A stretch of 64,000 bases of DNA from Tetracentron sinense (Eukaryota > Streptophyta > Magnoliopsida > Trochodendrales > Trochodendraceae). Made by a program: the position numbers and the translations under genes. This document shows, one piece after another, positions 11,981 to 22,943 of the stretch. Where the stretch lies: positions 54,372,627 to 54,436,626 of the forward strand of contig CM026554.1 of the NCBI GenBank assembly GCA_015143295.1. The letters run 5' to 3'. The notes beneath the pieces are model-generated. The model searched no databases. It saw only the letters and a list, made by a program, of their open reading frames with translations, and was not told the origin of the DNA. The first letter of the stretch is position 1. Each line of letters starts with the position of its first letter.

Positions 11981-14900
11981 TGTTGGGGAAATAACAGAAT
12001 AACACCCGACGGAAAATAAACAAGCATACACACAAGAGGGAAAACACAAGAGATATACGTGGTTCGACAATAACATTCTTACGTCCACGGGTCAAGATGT
12101 GATTGCTTCTTCTTTATTCAGAGAAACCTTGAGAAACCCAGTATACACTCTCCTCTCAGATTAAATCCCAATCCAAGCCCAGAACCCCTTGTACAACCCA
12201 CTCAAGTCACCTTCTCATTGAACCCTAAGAACAAACCCTATCTATCATCCCTTAAACATTTCTCAAGCCTTAGTATGCTTAAAAAAATTTCTATTATCTC
12301 TCACTCCCCATGAGAACAACTAGGACTCTCCCCGAGAGCCTTAATAATCACCATCTCATGTTTTCATGATTTTTCGATACAAACCCTAAACCCATAATCC
12401 TCTATTTATAGGCCTAAACTCGGAATCCTAAACAATAGAAAGTCTCTCACTAAAATTAGGAGTTTCCAAAACATAGTTGCACTTCCGTTTTCTGTTTTTT
12501 ATTTAAAAAAACAAAAGTTCGAAAATTTTTACACAAAACATGTTTGGTAAACATGTTTCTGCTTTCTGTTTTTAAAATTTAGTAACAAAATTTTTGAAAA
12601 TCTAGGTAACAAAAATTTTCTACTACCTCTATTTTTGAAAACAAAAAACAAAAATGAAAAACACGGACCCATCATCAACACCACCACCCACAACAACTAT
12701 CGCACCACCACAATACTACCACCATCACCACCACTCACCACCCACCACCAACCTCCACCTCCATCGCCACCCACCACCACCACCACACACCACTACTCAC
12801 CACCCACCACCACCTCCACCGCCACCACAATACAACCACCACCACCACCATCCACCACCACACCACCACCCTCCACCCACGACCACCACTACCCACCACC
12901 CACCACAACCCACCACCCACCACGCACCTCCACCTCCACCGCCACCCGCCATCGCCATCGCCATTGCCACCGCCACCACCATAATACTACCACCATCCAC
13001 CACCTCCACCACACCACCACTACTCACCACCCACCTCCACCGCCACCACCACCACCCACCACCACAAGACCACCACCACCACCACCCCCACCACCCCACC
13101 ACCCCACCCACCACCCACCACCCACCACCACCACAATACAACCACTACCACACCACCACCACCATCCACCACCATCACTACCACCACCACCACCCACCAC
13201 CACACACCACCACCACCGCCACCATCACCACCACACTACACCCACCGCCACCACTCACCACTACCACCACCATGAATTGAAATTATTTAATCATATTTAC
13301 CAAACACGTTTTTTTGTTTTTCTTTTTAAAAAATAAGAGTTAGTAATACCAAACATGTTTCCTACTTAAAAAAATTGACAACAAAAACTCGTTTCCAATT
13401 TTTAAAAACAAAAAATAAAAACAGAAATGTATCCAAACGGCCCCTTAATTTCCCAAAAATTTGCGCAAATCCCGCTTTGACCGATTGATTGGTGCCATCC
13501 TGGCTGATCGATCAGATCTCCAAGTTATCTCTGTCATGAGCCACCGATCGATCGGCCCTACCTGGCCGATCGATCGGTCATCCTGGGTTTTGTCAACTCG
13601 AGCTAAGTTCTACAAATCTCCACCTTAGTGAGAATTCCGAGACACCACCACGAACCAAGAGAACCGATTTGCTAATCATCAAGCAAACCTTCAAGATAGG
13701 ATGATCCGATCGATCGGATCTCCAAGTTATCTCTGTCATGCGCCACCGATCAATCGGCCCTACCTGGCCGATCGATCGGTCATCCTGGGTTTGGTCAACT
13801 CGAGCTAACTTCTACAAATCTCCACCTTAGTGAGAATTCCGCGACACCACTACGAACCAAGAGAACCGATTTGCTAATCATCAAGCAAACCTTCAAGATA
13901 GACCATCGCCTTACTCACATTCGGGAAGCACCTCCACCTCGAACCAGAATCTCTCTCAAAATTTTGTTACCCCGTTGCAAATATCGCAAACAACCAATTG
14001 GCTTACCCATTTCTTCACATCTGCGAAAGAGACCCACCAAATAACCTTTTCACCTAGCCTGCCTCTGCACTGTCAGCGAAAGAGACCCACCAGCTATACA
14101 CACCCTTGAATCGCCTCAGAATTCACTCCATCAGATTCGATAAAACCTGACCAAAATTCATGTGTAGCCTGAAAACCCATCCTCCTTTCTAAAAGAACTT
14201 CGGACGAGGAAATTGGCATATCCTCTCCACCAAAGGCACCTCATCATCTCCTTCCTTTCAGAAACCTACTGGAATACTCGTCTCTACCCCGACTCCGAAA
14301 GAGACCATAGGTGAGCTTTCTACCTGCCGCATAACATCCAGTTTCCGATTCCTGCAAACTCTGTAGTAGCTCCACCTATGCCCGAAATTCATCCAGGAGA
14401 TACACAACCATAATTCGTCTCCTTCATCAAAACTAAGTATCCATGTTTTCCCCGCTTTATTTTGGTTACTTCACCTCCTGCTGTGTAGCAATAGCCCAAG
14501 AAGTATCACTGGCCAAGTGAAATTAGATTTCATCGCGACTTAGGAACACCGGCTACCCCTCGCAAAGTCTGAACCACTCCGTCAAACGAAACCCCCAAAT
14601 CTAATGACCACTTTATTAGAAGAATGTCCATACTATTGGAGACTGAGATCATCTCCAAAGTATCCTTCCATCTTACACTATTTCAGCAGAATGAAGCCCA
14701 TATTCCGTCAAAACTCTTCCATAGAAAGTTGCCTAAACTAACATGTAGCTCTGATACCAATTTGTTGGGGGAAATAACATAATAACACATAACAGAAAAT
14801 AAACAAACACACATACAAGAGGGAAAACACAAGAGATATACGTGATTCGACAATAACCTGCTTACGTCCACAAGTCAAGATCTGATTGCTTCTTCTTTAT

Positions 14901-15429
14901 TCAGAGAAACCTAGTACAATATACACTCTCTTCTTAAATTAAATCTCAACCTAAGCCCAGAACCCCTTGTACAACTCACTAAAGTCACCTTCTCAATGAA
15001 CCTCAAGAACAATCTCTATCTATCATCTCTTAAACATTTTCCAAGCCTTAGTATGCTGAAAACATTTTCTATTATCTCTTACTCCCCATGAGAACAACTA
15101 GGAATCTCCCCGAGAGCAAACCCCCTCTCCCCGAGAGCCCTAATATTCACCCTTTCACATTTCCATGATTTTTCAATACAAACCCTAGACCCATAATCCT
15201 CTATTTGTAGGCCTAAACTCGAAATCCTAGACAATAGAAAGTCTCTCACTCAAATTAGGAGTTTCCAAAACATAAAAAAACTTAATTCCCCGGAAATTTG
15301 CACAAATCCTGCTTTGATCGATCAATCGACACCATCCTAGCTGATTGATCGGCTCTCCAAGCTATCTCCGTCGTGCGCTGCCGATCGATCGGCCATCCTG
15401 GGTTTTGTCAACTCGAGCCAACTTCTACA
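11981..15429 (-). mobile_element. Non-autonomous LTR retroelement fossil (copia-type ends)
   Basis: Read on the minus strand. The 5' LTR is 15429-14763 (667 bp, starting TGTAGAAGTTGGCTCGAG and ending CCCCAACA). A primer-binding site TGGTATCAGAGC lies next to it at about 14745-14757, and the 3' LTR lies at 13614-11981, enlarged by a nested element. A purine tract AAGGTGGAGA adjoins the 3' LTR. The flanks GTTTG and CTTTG look like a one-mismatch 5 bp target duplication. The interior is only about 1.1 kb and non-coding, so it depended on another element's proteins. About 200 bp covering the LTR edge and purine tract is duplicated in tandem (13507-13700 and 13708-13902). The LTRs contain CCGATCGATCGG palindromes. 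LTR divergence suggests moderate age. Confidence 0.8.
12476..13443. repeat. Insertion with ~600 bp CAC/CCA low-complexity expansion
   Basis: Comparison of the two LTRs of the enclosing element shows about 970 bp extra in this one. Its right edge, read inward, begins GGGGCCGTTTGGATACATTT, a terminal motif common in plant MITEs. The left edge has TTCCGTTTTCTGTTTTTTAT in the matching orientation, so it looks like a MITE. The core 12675-13272 is an irregular mix of CCA, CAC and ACC triplets, open in several frames because it has almost no stop triplets, hence spurious His/Pro/Thr-rich and Gly/Val/Trp-rich reading frames. The minus strand is a dense run of GG pairs. Confidence 0.75.
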
Positions 15430-16557
15430 CTTTGTTCCATTTACATTTTTATCAGGATAATTTCTCATTTTTTTTCTTGACCATCATCAACAGATGAAAT
15501 GGATTGTTATCAATCTTTTAAGTATAAATCGATCATAGTTTAAAGCGGAAGCCAATCTTGACGGTCTTGAATGGGCAATGATGTTTATTTTGGTGATGAT
15601 GGATTAAATGGGCTGAATGGATTCACAGGTGGGCCATGCCATATATATGGTACTAGCGGGTCGCACGTGAGAGCGAGGAGAAGGAGTTAACCACAGTTAA
15701 TAGGAGTTAAAAGGGACACGTGTTAACCCGCGGGTGCGATTGAACTTTCCCCAAGTTCAATTGCAATTTACTGTGATTCTATTCTTTAAATAAAGAGATG
15801 AAGGTAGTTTGGAAATTAAAGTGCAATATTAAATTAAAGTTTTGTTTTATATAAGGTTAGTTTAGGACTTTCGGAAAATTAGGCTACGCCTGCCTCTCCC
15901 ATTATAATAGTAAATAGTAAAGATGATATGATAATCGATCGACACAACATCTGTTTAACAAAAAATCAACCCCGACAAAAATACTGTTGGAATGGAGCAT
16001 AAACAAATGAGATATTTTTAAATTAGATATTAGAATGTAATGTAATGTATGATTCATAATGTCAAAGGTGATCTCAGCTTTACGTAACCATTCGATGAGT
16101 AGGCTAGCACACAATTTTTTCAACCCTTCCAAAGTATGAAAGAAGAAAAAATTGTAATTGTACTGCAATATGCAGTACAAGCCGTATAAATTCTCATGTT
16201 TGACTGGCCAAGTGGACCCTATCTAGTTGGTCCCCAGCTGCCCCGTCAGATCTTGATCCAACAGTGTCCAAGCTAGAGAGAAATGCCAGAAAGTTCATAC
16301 TTCCTAGTAAATGGCTTTTGTAGGGATTGAAAGACCATTCCATTCCATCCCTAGGGAGATATTCCTTGATTTTTGAATTTATTTTTATTAATCTTAATTT
16401 CTGTTGCTGTACTGCACGTCTAGGTGTTTGATAATGATTCTTTAAAAGCGTCTTGACTTTATCAAAATTCACCTAAATCCAACCTCAATATAACTACCAG
16501 TTTGAGACATGACCCATGCAAGAAGTTGGCTGTTTCTCTTTCTTGTTCTTCTCAGAA
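15430..16557. other. Intergenic, with MITE remnant and promoter of the peptide gene
   Basis: At 15685-15725 lies one arm (TTAACCACAGTTAA then AAAAGGGACACGTG) of the palindromic MITE family seen throughout the window. At 15738-15775 a TTGAACT...AGTTCAATTGCAATT palindrome also occurs near 29640. The rest, up to the peptide gene, shows nothing I can name. Confidence 0.5.
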
Positions 16558-16812
16558 ATGGCAACCGGAAGGTCACTGGGTCTGTTTGCCTCGGTATGGA
16601 CGGTCGTCGCAATGGTGATAATAATGGGTTTAACTGAAGTGGTTGCACATGAAGGACATGATCATGGTACAATGGCTGGCCCTGCCATGGCTCCATCTGA
16701 TCATACTGGCCATGGAGGAGCTGGTTCTGCCGCTGTTGCCTTCTCGCCTCCTTTATTCGCATCTGCACTCTTTACTTTGGTCACCTTCCTTGTACCCTTC
16801 TACCTTTCCTAG
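16558..16812 (+). CDS. Small secreted His-rich, GPI-type (AG-peptide-like) protein
   Basis: A single exon gives 84 residues starting MATGRSLGLF; an in-frame upstream Met at 16516 would prevent a good signal peptide, so I chose 16558. Residues 1-30 are a hydrophobic signal peptide with likely cleavage before HEGHDHG. The mature core (about 31-58) contains HEGHDHGTMAGPAMAPSDHT and GHGG: six His, two Met, few Pro. The last 22 residues (FSPPLFASALFTLVTFLVPF) are hydrophobic, as in a GPI-anchor signal. This layout matches arabinogalactan peptides, which act at the plasma membrane or wall, but with few Ala-Pro/Ser-Pro sites. The His/Met core resembles metal-binding tails of copper transporters, so metal binding is possible but inferred. 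A poly(A) signal AATAAA is at about 16964. Confidence 0.7.
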   Translation: MATGRSLGLFASVWTVVAMVIIMGLTEVVAHEGHDHGTMAGPAMAPSDHTGHGGAGSAAVAFSPPLFASALFTLVTFLVPFYLS

Positions 16813-18307
16813 TTTTCTGAGAGATTCAGAAAACTGAAATGCTTGAGTTTGGTTGTGTTTGTTTTATCCTATTTTTCATATGAAGAGGGGAGAGAGCTAG
16901 TTGCTGTGAGCTCTGTGGGCATGGTTTGATTGGATTTTCTTGTCTGCAATTTCTTTTGCTCTATAATAAAGTTTTTGCATTACCATTTGTTTCGTTCAAT
17001 GATAGTTTCAATTTTTAATTCTTGTCGTATTGCTACTATTTTTGTATGTGTATGTGTCCCACACAGGCCACAGGAGCTCTTACAAGCAATGTTTTCATAA
17101 CCGGATTGAGCCTTGAACCGGCTGGACGACCGGTTCCCGATTCAGCCGGCCCGGATGAACCGTTGCCTTGAATCATTTTTGTTTGCCCAATTCTTACAAA
17201 TTTCCTGATTAAATCACCAGTTCTCCAGTTGAACCAGCCGGTTTTCCAGTTATCTATTTTAAGGCCAGTTTTTAATTACTCTCAGTTTTGGTGGTTTTGA
17301 AGACCAGTTGATCTGCTAGTTCCGGTTCAATCAGCAATCCAGTTTTCAAAACACTGCTTTTACAAGGCAGTTAGGCATGAACCGCAACCCTTTTTTTTTT
17401 GTGTGGGGACCCCATATGGGCTCTTCCAAGGCGGTTAAGTCCATAATTGCAACCTGCCAACACAATACAAGACTGCTCTAACCATAACATACCTGCATAT
17501 CAACCACAAGTAGCGATTTACAAGGCCTGAGACTCGAAGCCGGGTTTTGAACATAGAAAGTTAACACACTGACTATTGATATACATAATCTTGTGTTAGT
17601 GTGAGTTTCATTGACAAAAAATGAGTTTGAGCAAAGTAGCGCACATTGAAGGGGTTAGGAATTGTTACCCACCATTCCCAAGGAAGGAAATGTGGAGATC
17701 ATCAGACTAAATTTGATTTCTCCACCTAAGAATGTTTACCCGTGGTGCTCACCTTGGTGGAAGACATGTTGAAATGAGAGTATTTCATTGATCCCAAATT
17801 GGAACACAAAATGAATATTAAAACATGAAAAAAAAAATTGTGGTTTGATTTTAATCTTTTTAAGTCCCTCGTGGTGTGAGAGCTAGTTAGATTTGGGTTT
17901 TAGATCAAATAAGTTGTAAACATAGTAGCATATATTGCAGATAGAAGCGATAGAACAGGTTTTACCCGGAGAAATTCAATCCAGCATCAGTTCTGTGTTG
18001 TAATGGAAACACAGAGGTCACCGAGTATTCTCAACTAGAAAGAGAACAAAGGTAAATTCTATAGTACCCATAATCTTCCTGAATTTGATATTTCAAACCA
18101 GAGTTGAAAGACAAAAGGCATGGAAAATTTTATATTCTCCACTATTTTATTCTCTAGAAAATAACAGGCCTTCATGTCGTGATAGCATGTTCTATCACTG
18201 GATTGTTTTGAAACCTCACTGAGATGAATAAATCTGACCTTTAAATTACAGTTTGAGAAAACTCTTCAAAACTGCATGGCTCAGTAAAACAGAGCGTTTG
18301 GTGAAGA
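16813..18307. other. Spacer between peptide gene and NDPK2 3' end
   Basis: It holds the peptide gene 3' UTR to about 16985 and a small hAT-type element at 17087-17356. At 17520-17570 a minus-strand GTTCAAAACCC motif resembles a Pol III B box but lacks enough context to call. The segment nearest 18308 is likely NDPK2 3' UTR. Confidence 0.5.
17087..17356. mobile_element. hAT-type MITE, CAATGTTTT family
   Basis: The left end CAATGTTTTCATAACCGGAT pairs with the inverse of the right end, CAGTGTTTTGAAAACTGGAT. The interior is crowded with CCGGTT/AACCGG motifs in both orientations. The flanks CTTACAAG and CTTTTACAAG suggest an imperfect target duplication. A related copy lies at 59214-59548. Confidence 0.65.
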
Positions 18308-19255
18308 TCACTCCCTTAGCCAAGGGGCTTGAGCTGGCGTCCATTGACATATCTCATCTTCCGTGAACCATAGTGCTGTAAAGAAAAGTGTGGCATCAGA
18401 AAAAGATTTCAAACACAACCTTAGAACTGAAATTACATACATGCATGCCCCCAAGGAGAGAACTCGTTCGATTAAGCTTTGCCACAACACAACCCTCTTT
18501 AGTAGGAAGGATAAACCATTGACACCTGAATTTCATTGATTGTGTCCCAAACTTCTGATTTATAACTATATTATAATTTTGCTCCAAACCAAGAATTTAT
18601 TCTTCTCTTCTATGGTGTTTCTAACAGTAGCCAAATTGCATGAAATAGGTGTCTTCCATTCACAGATCATATGTATGGCTCAGAAGTAGATAATGTAAAC
18701 AATTACAAGTAGAACATCTACATAAAGGAGATTCAAATACTTCGGACCGCCCCTTATTTCTTCTTGGCTTTCTCAAATACTGTCAACCGTTGTTCAATTC
18801 AACAGCACGCAAGCTCAAGAATTGGAAAGGTAAGTCTTTTGCCTAGGGAGAGAGGCTAGAGTTAATTAGAATGGTTCTTAATTGAACACATTATTGGAGC
18901 AGCATCTTCAAATTCCTTATGGGAGTCATTGATGGGTTGGAACAGGTTTTCGCTTGTTTTGTTTGGGCTGGGGCTGACCTGGATTGTTACACTGCCCCTG
19001 CTAGTTACACTAAAATATGCTTTTCTAAGGAGGAAGGTGGATGGAGGCTCGAGGATTGGAACATGGCAGCCCTCACTCGTCACGTTTGGAGTCTAAGAAG
19101 CCTTCTCTTTGGTTCAACCGGATCCATCAACACTACTTGATCTGAGATTCAATTTGGACCCTTTAGGTCCCTTCGGTATGCTCCTGAGGCTGGCATGGGA
19201 TTCTTATGGATCGGAGTAACGCCTCGGGGGTCATCTGTTATATATATATATATAT

Positions 19256-19290
<35 letters not shown>

Positions 19291-21500
19291 TATAACAGAT
19301 TAGCTAATTAATTACATTATGAAAATAAGGCCTTTTTATAATGCATGGTTAATTTTATTTGGCAAGGACATGGAGAGAATTTGTAGAGAACGACTAAAAG
19401 AACAACATAACAGATACAACTTTAGTAGAACTTGTCATTCGTAAGAAATTCTTTTCATGATTGCTTAGCTTTAGATTTTCTCAATCACTTCTAGATATTC
19501 TCTCGAGTATAACGTGGATTTCTCTTTTTAAATTTAATGCACTTGGACCAAGATGCGAGTAGTAAAGCAGGCATTGTTAGTTGTGAGGTAAGTGCAACCA
19601 CATCCAGCAATCTATTTTAGCGTCTAACGATTATAGTTTCATATCTAGAACATAAGAGTGATTGTATAAAGAGAAAAGGACTACATGATATACTTGAGGT
19701 CCATCACCCTCATCATTATACCCTATCCACATAACTTTAATGTTGCCTGCCTGTCATTGGACTAGACTGTTCAATCGGCTGGCCACCTCTTGGGTGGAGT
19801 GTAGCCTGAGAAGAACAAGTAGGCACTTGGACCTTTTCCCCTACCAGTAACGATATTTATCTTTTCCTTTCAAATAGGAAAGTCAAAATACTCTAGTTGG
19901 TCTAATGTAGGTGTTATTTTCTATCAAAGAGGTGCCCCATTGATTGAGGTCGCTTATATGGTATAGGGAGTAGTGTTCCTTGAGGATGAATGAACCTCCC
20001 AACTTATCACATATTTCTTGTGAAAACCTGCAGAGACTTATATTTGAACTGGAGAACTCAAAACAAGATGATAGTTGTCATGAGAGTATTCATCTAGAAC
20101 CATGTGAGTAACAATTATCTAACACTACCGATAAAAAAAAAAATCTAAAACCTAACATATATTAGAAATTCAGAACATAGTTGGCCTTACCAATTTCACG
20201 CTTTCCATTCTCAGGGCTGTCACTTCCGTGAACCACATTCCTGCCAAAAGATTCATCATAAGACCTTGTCTCTTGAGCCAGTTTTGATTAAGCCTGTAAA
20301 TAAATACCAAAAGGCTAAGGAGCATAACCTTCCTGTTTGAACTGCTAGATCCCCTCTGATGGTGCCCGGTTCGGCTTGAAGAGGATTTGTTACACCTATA
20401 AGCTTACGTGCTGATGCAACAACACCAACACCTTCCCAAGCCTTGACAATATAAAAACACAATTGAGTTCATAAGAACGAGTTGAATCCACATACTCTCC
20501 TAGCTCTATAGATTTCTGTTTTCAGAATTAAAGAAGAAGAAAAAAAGACAAGGAGAATTATACCATACACACAACTGGACCTGAAGTAATGTATTCGATC
20601 AGCTTAGGGAAGAAGGGCTTGGCCTTAAGATCCTTATAATGCTCCTATAAACATATAAAAATACACATCAATCACGATAATTCAAGCATCTGAAAGAGGA
20701 GAGAAAAACCATGCTGCCCTAACCATCAACTATACATCAAATTCATGCAATTCTCAAATTAGAGACATGAAATGAAATATTTTTTTTTAATGCCCCCTTT
20801 AACCATTAAAAACTAATAAATGAATCGCCATCAAATAGATGTTAAATCAATCTAATTCTCACATTGGGGGCATGAAATTCGAAATGGGTTTCTTCTATGA
20901 ACAACAAACAAGTGAATAGAAGTGCGAATTCAAACACAAACCTCCGCCAATTGCTTGGGGCATTGAAAAAGCTTCAATCCTGTCAGTTTAAATCCCTTCT
21001 TCTCAAACCGAGAAATAATCTCTCCAACCTTGAACAATCCAACCCAAGCAAGTAAATTTCTAGAAAAATCACAACAACCAGGTATAAAAATCCAATTTAC
21101 ACTTAAATTTTGCAGAAAAATAAAACGTACCAGACCGCGTTGAAGGCCATCGGGTTTTACCATAATGTATGTCTCTTGGACTTCTTCCTGAACCAAAAAA
21201 TAAATAAAAATCAAAAGATTAAAAAATTAAATACAGAGAAGAATTTAAACAGGATAGTGAGAGAGAACTGACCATGGAAGCAACCAAGTGGGGAAGGAAG
21301 ATGTTCTTCTTGCTGCGCATTTTAGCATGGAGGAGAGGTGGTGAACAGAAGAAAGGGAGCGATGGGTGGAAGGCTGCAAGATGGTTAGTGCGTAGGATAA
21401 GCTTATGCGGGTACGATAATCTGCCATTCCTATCAGTTGCTGCTGAGTGCAGGGATGATGAAACACTTGGACCTCCTCCAAACACAGCAATAGCTTCCAT
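18308..21500 (-). CDS. NDPK2: Nucleoside diphosphate kinase 2, plastid type
   Basis: Seven exons on minus: 21500-21273, 21187-21131, 21028-20942, 20644-20564, 20441-20329, 20240-20191, 18375-18308; all GT-AG and one continuous 227-residue frame, close to the 231 of Arabidopsis NDPK2. It transfers the gamma phosphate between NTPs and NDPs through a phosphohistidine. Residues 1-76 (exon 1) are Ser/His/Arg-rich, a plastid transit peptide. The core starts [14 protein letters not shown] with Lys87; the catalytic His193 sits in [15 protein letters not shown]; the protein ends WLRE as expected. Intron 6 (1815 bp) contains an antisense LINE fragment and a (TA)n(GA)n tract. I see no damage. In Arabidopsis the isoform is linked to phytochrome and oxidative stress signalling. 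Confidence 0.93.
18870..19240 (+). mobile_element. LINE (L1-type) reverse transcriptase fragment in NDPK2 intron 6
   Basis: The plus strand codes [20 protein letters not shown], then [20 protein letters not shown] and HVWSL. This matches the conserved segment between the reverse transcriptase and zf-RVT regions of plant L1 elements (FxWxG, LPKxEGGLGLRxLxxWN). It lies antisense to NDPK2. Only this C-terminal piece is present, and frame is lost downstream, where [12 protein letters not shown] is still readable. Confidence 0.7.
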
Positions 21501-22943
21501 TCTCTCTCTCTCTCTCCTCTTTCTCTCTTACAGAAACGATTGTTTATATAAAGACCAAATTACCACAGTATCCTTCACGTATAAATGAATTAACACATAC
21601 AACCCTGAGTAAATGCATTTGTAACTTGTAGGAGGCTCATGTTTTGTGAGTGGATCACTTTTCAATACTCACTGTTTTCTTATTAGATATATTGTTAGTG
21701 CGAAATAAGCCCGTTGTCTTTCTGAAAGACAATAACACACGGCTTTCCCATGAAAAAAAATGAGTAAAAAGAAAATGGAGCTAGCATTGTCTTCTCGGGT
21801 TTCCAAATTCCAATGCTGCTGCTCTCTAAAACTATATCAAAGAGAATGCAATGGCAATATGGTCATCCAGGTGACACTATTTGTAGTTGACTTGAGATTC
21901 TCTCAGGTTATAACTGGTCTTAGAAGAGTCCGTTATACTTATGGACATGACATAAACGTCAAATTTTCCTTCCATCCAAGTTAAAGTCATTTTTTTTTTT
22001 AAATCCCAACTTTGGGGTCAACTTTTAACAGCCTCTAAAAAAAAAAAAAAGACTTTGGGTTCAACTGGTTAGTATCTGTAGCATGGCCCTCGGGATCAAA
22101 CCCGGAACCTACCCCTATGTGGGGAGCTACACTTACCACAGGGACAAGCCCATGGTGTGTAAGTTAGCATCAATACTAACAGAAAAACACTAACGGAACA
22201 GTTACGAGAATCTCAAGTCTTGTAGGTTCGAGAGCTCTGAGTCTTTGAGAGCTTTTCATGTCAGTCACTCTATGAACAGATCAAGTAAAGAGATTGTCCT
22301 CATTTCATCAATTTAAGTATCTGCTTTAGGCTCACCATATACTCCAGGGTTGAGCCAAGAATTCAGCTAGACAGGAGCTATTAAAAAGGCTGGGCTGACG
22401 GGATGTTGCAAGCCCGGCCAATGACAACCCTTGCAAACAACAACGGGACCACAGGCCAGGTTTCAAAGCGAAAGCAGAGCAGATCCGTTTAAACTGCAGA
22501 AATAGTGCGAGCCAACAGGCTTATACTCCTGAATCAGTTAGGCAGCCTCACACAGCAGCTCAAAATCCATAATCAAATGAGACATGAAATCAGGCCAAAT
22601 AAATTGGTAGACCTTGCACTCCAGATCATTTCATTAATAAGTAATTGTATTCATGACAAATCATAACAAAGAGAGAAAGAACATGAACAAAAGAATGCTC
22701 TGAAAACATCCCAAAGTGGCGGCCAACAAATAGGGAAGCATCTCGGTGCTCAACTAAATCCTACTCTCAGATAAATTTCATATCTTACAAAAAGACAGCC
22801 GGTTGACAGAAACAACCTACTCACCTTACAGGACAGCCGATTAATGAGTGGCATGTATATATCTCCCCTCATCTCCTAGAAGAAACACAAATACACAAAA
22901 TGATGCTCATGCGGCCGCTGTTTCTGGCTTTGTCATCTCCAAT
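21501..22943. other. NDPK2 promoter side and CXE 3' flank
   Basis: A CT-rich leader adjoins the NDPK2 start. A small reading frame at 21760-21984 has no recognisable product and is probably chance. A SINE-like sequence lies at 22040-22175. From about 22640 to 22943 is the likely 3' UTR of the carboxylesterase gene. Confidence 0.5.
22040..22175 (-). mobile_element. tRNA-derived SINE (Au-like)
   Basis: On the minus strand, CTTGTCCCTGTGGTAAGTG (A-box-like) is followed by CTCCCCACATAGGGGTAGG and a good B box, GGGTTTGATCCCGAG. The element ends in a run of T. The order A box, B box, short tail and T-run fits plant Au-type SINEs. I found no clear target duplication. Confidence 0.55.

Noticed and set aside
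12635-13336. Long overlapping reading frames (up to 233 residues) of His/Pro/Thr on plus and Gly/Val/Trp on minus
   Set aside because: They come from CAC/CCA triplet repetition with no stop triplets, lie inside an LTR insertion, and have no domain or splice context.
17520-17580. Minus-strand GTTCAAAACCC motif as a possible SINE or tRNA
   Set aside because: There is no matching A box at the right distance and no cloverleaf can be drawn.
21760-21984. 74-residue frame between NDPK2 and CXE11
   Set aside because: No similarity, signal or promoter context; length is within chance expectation.
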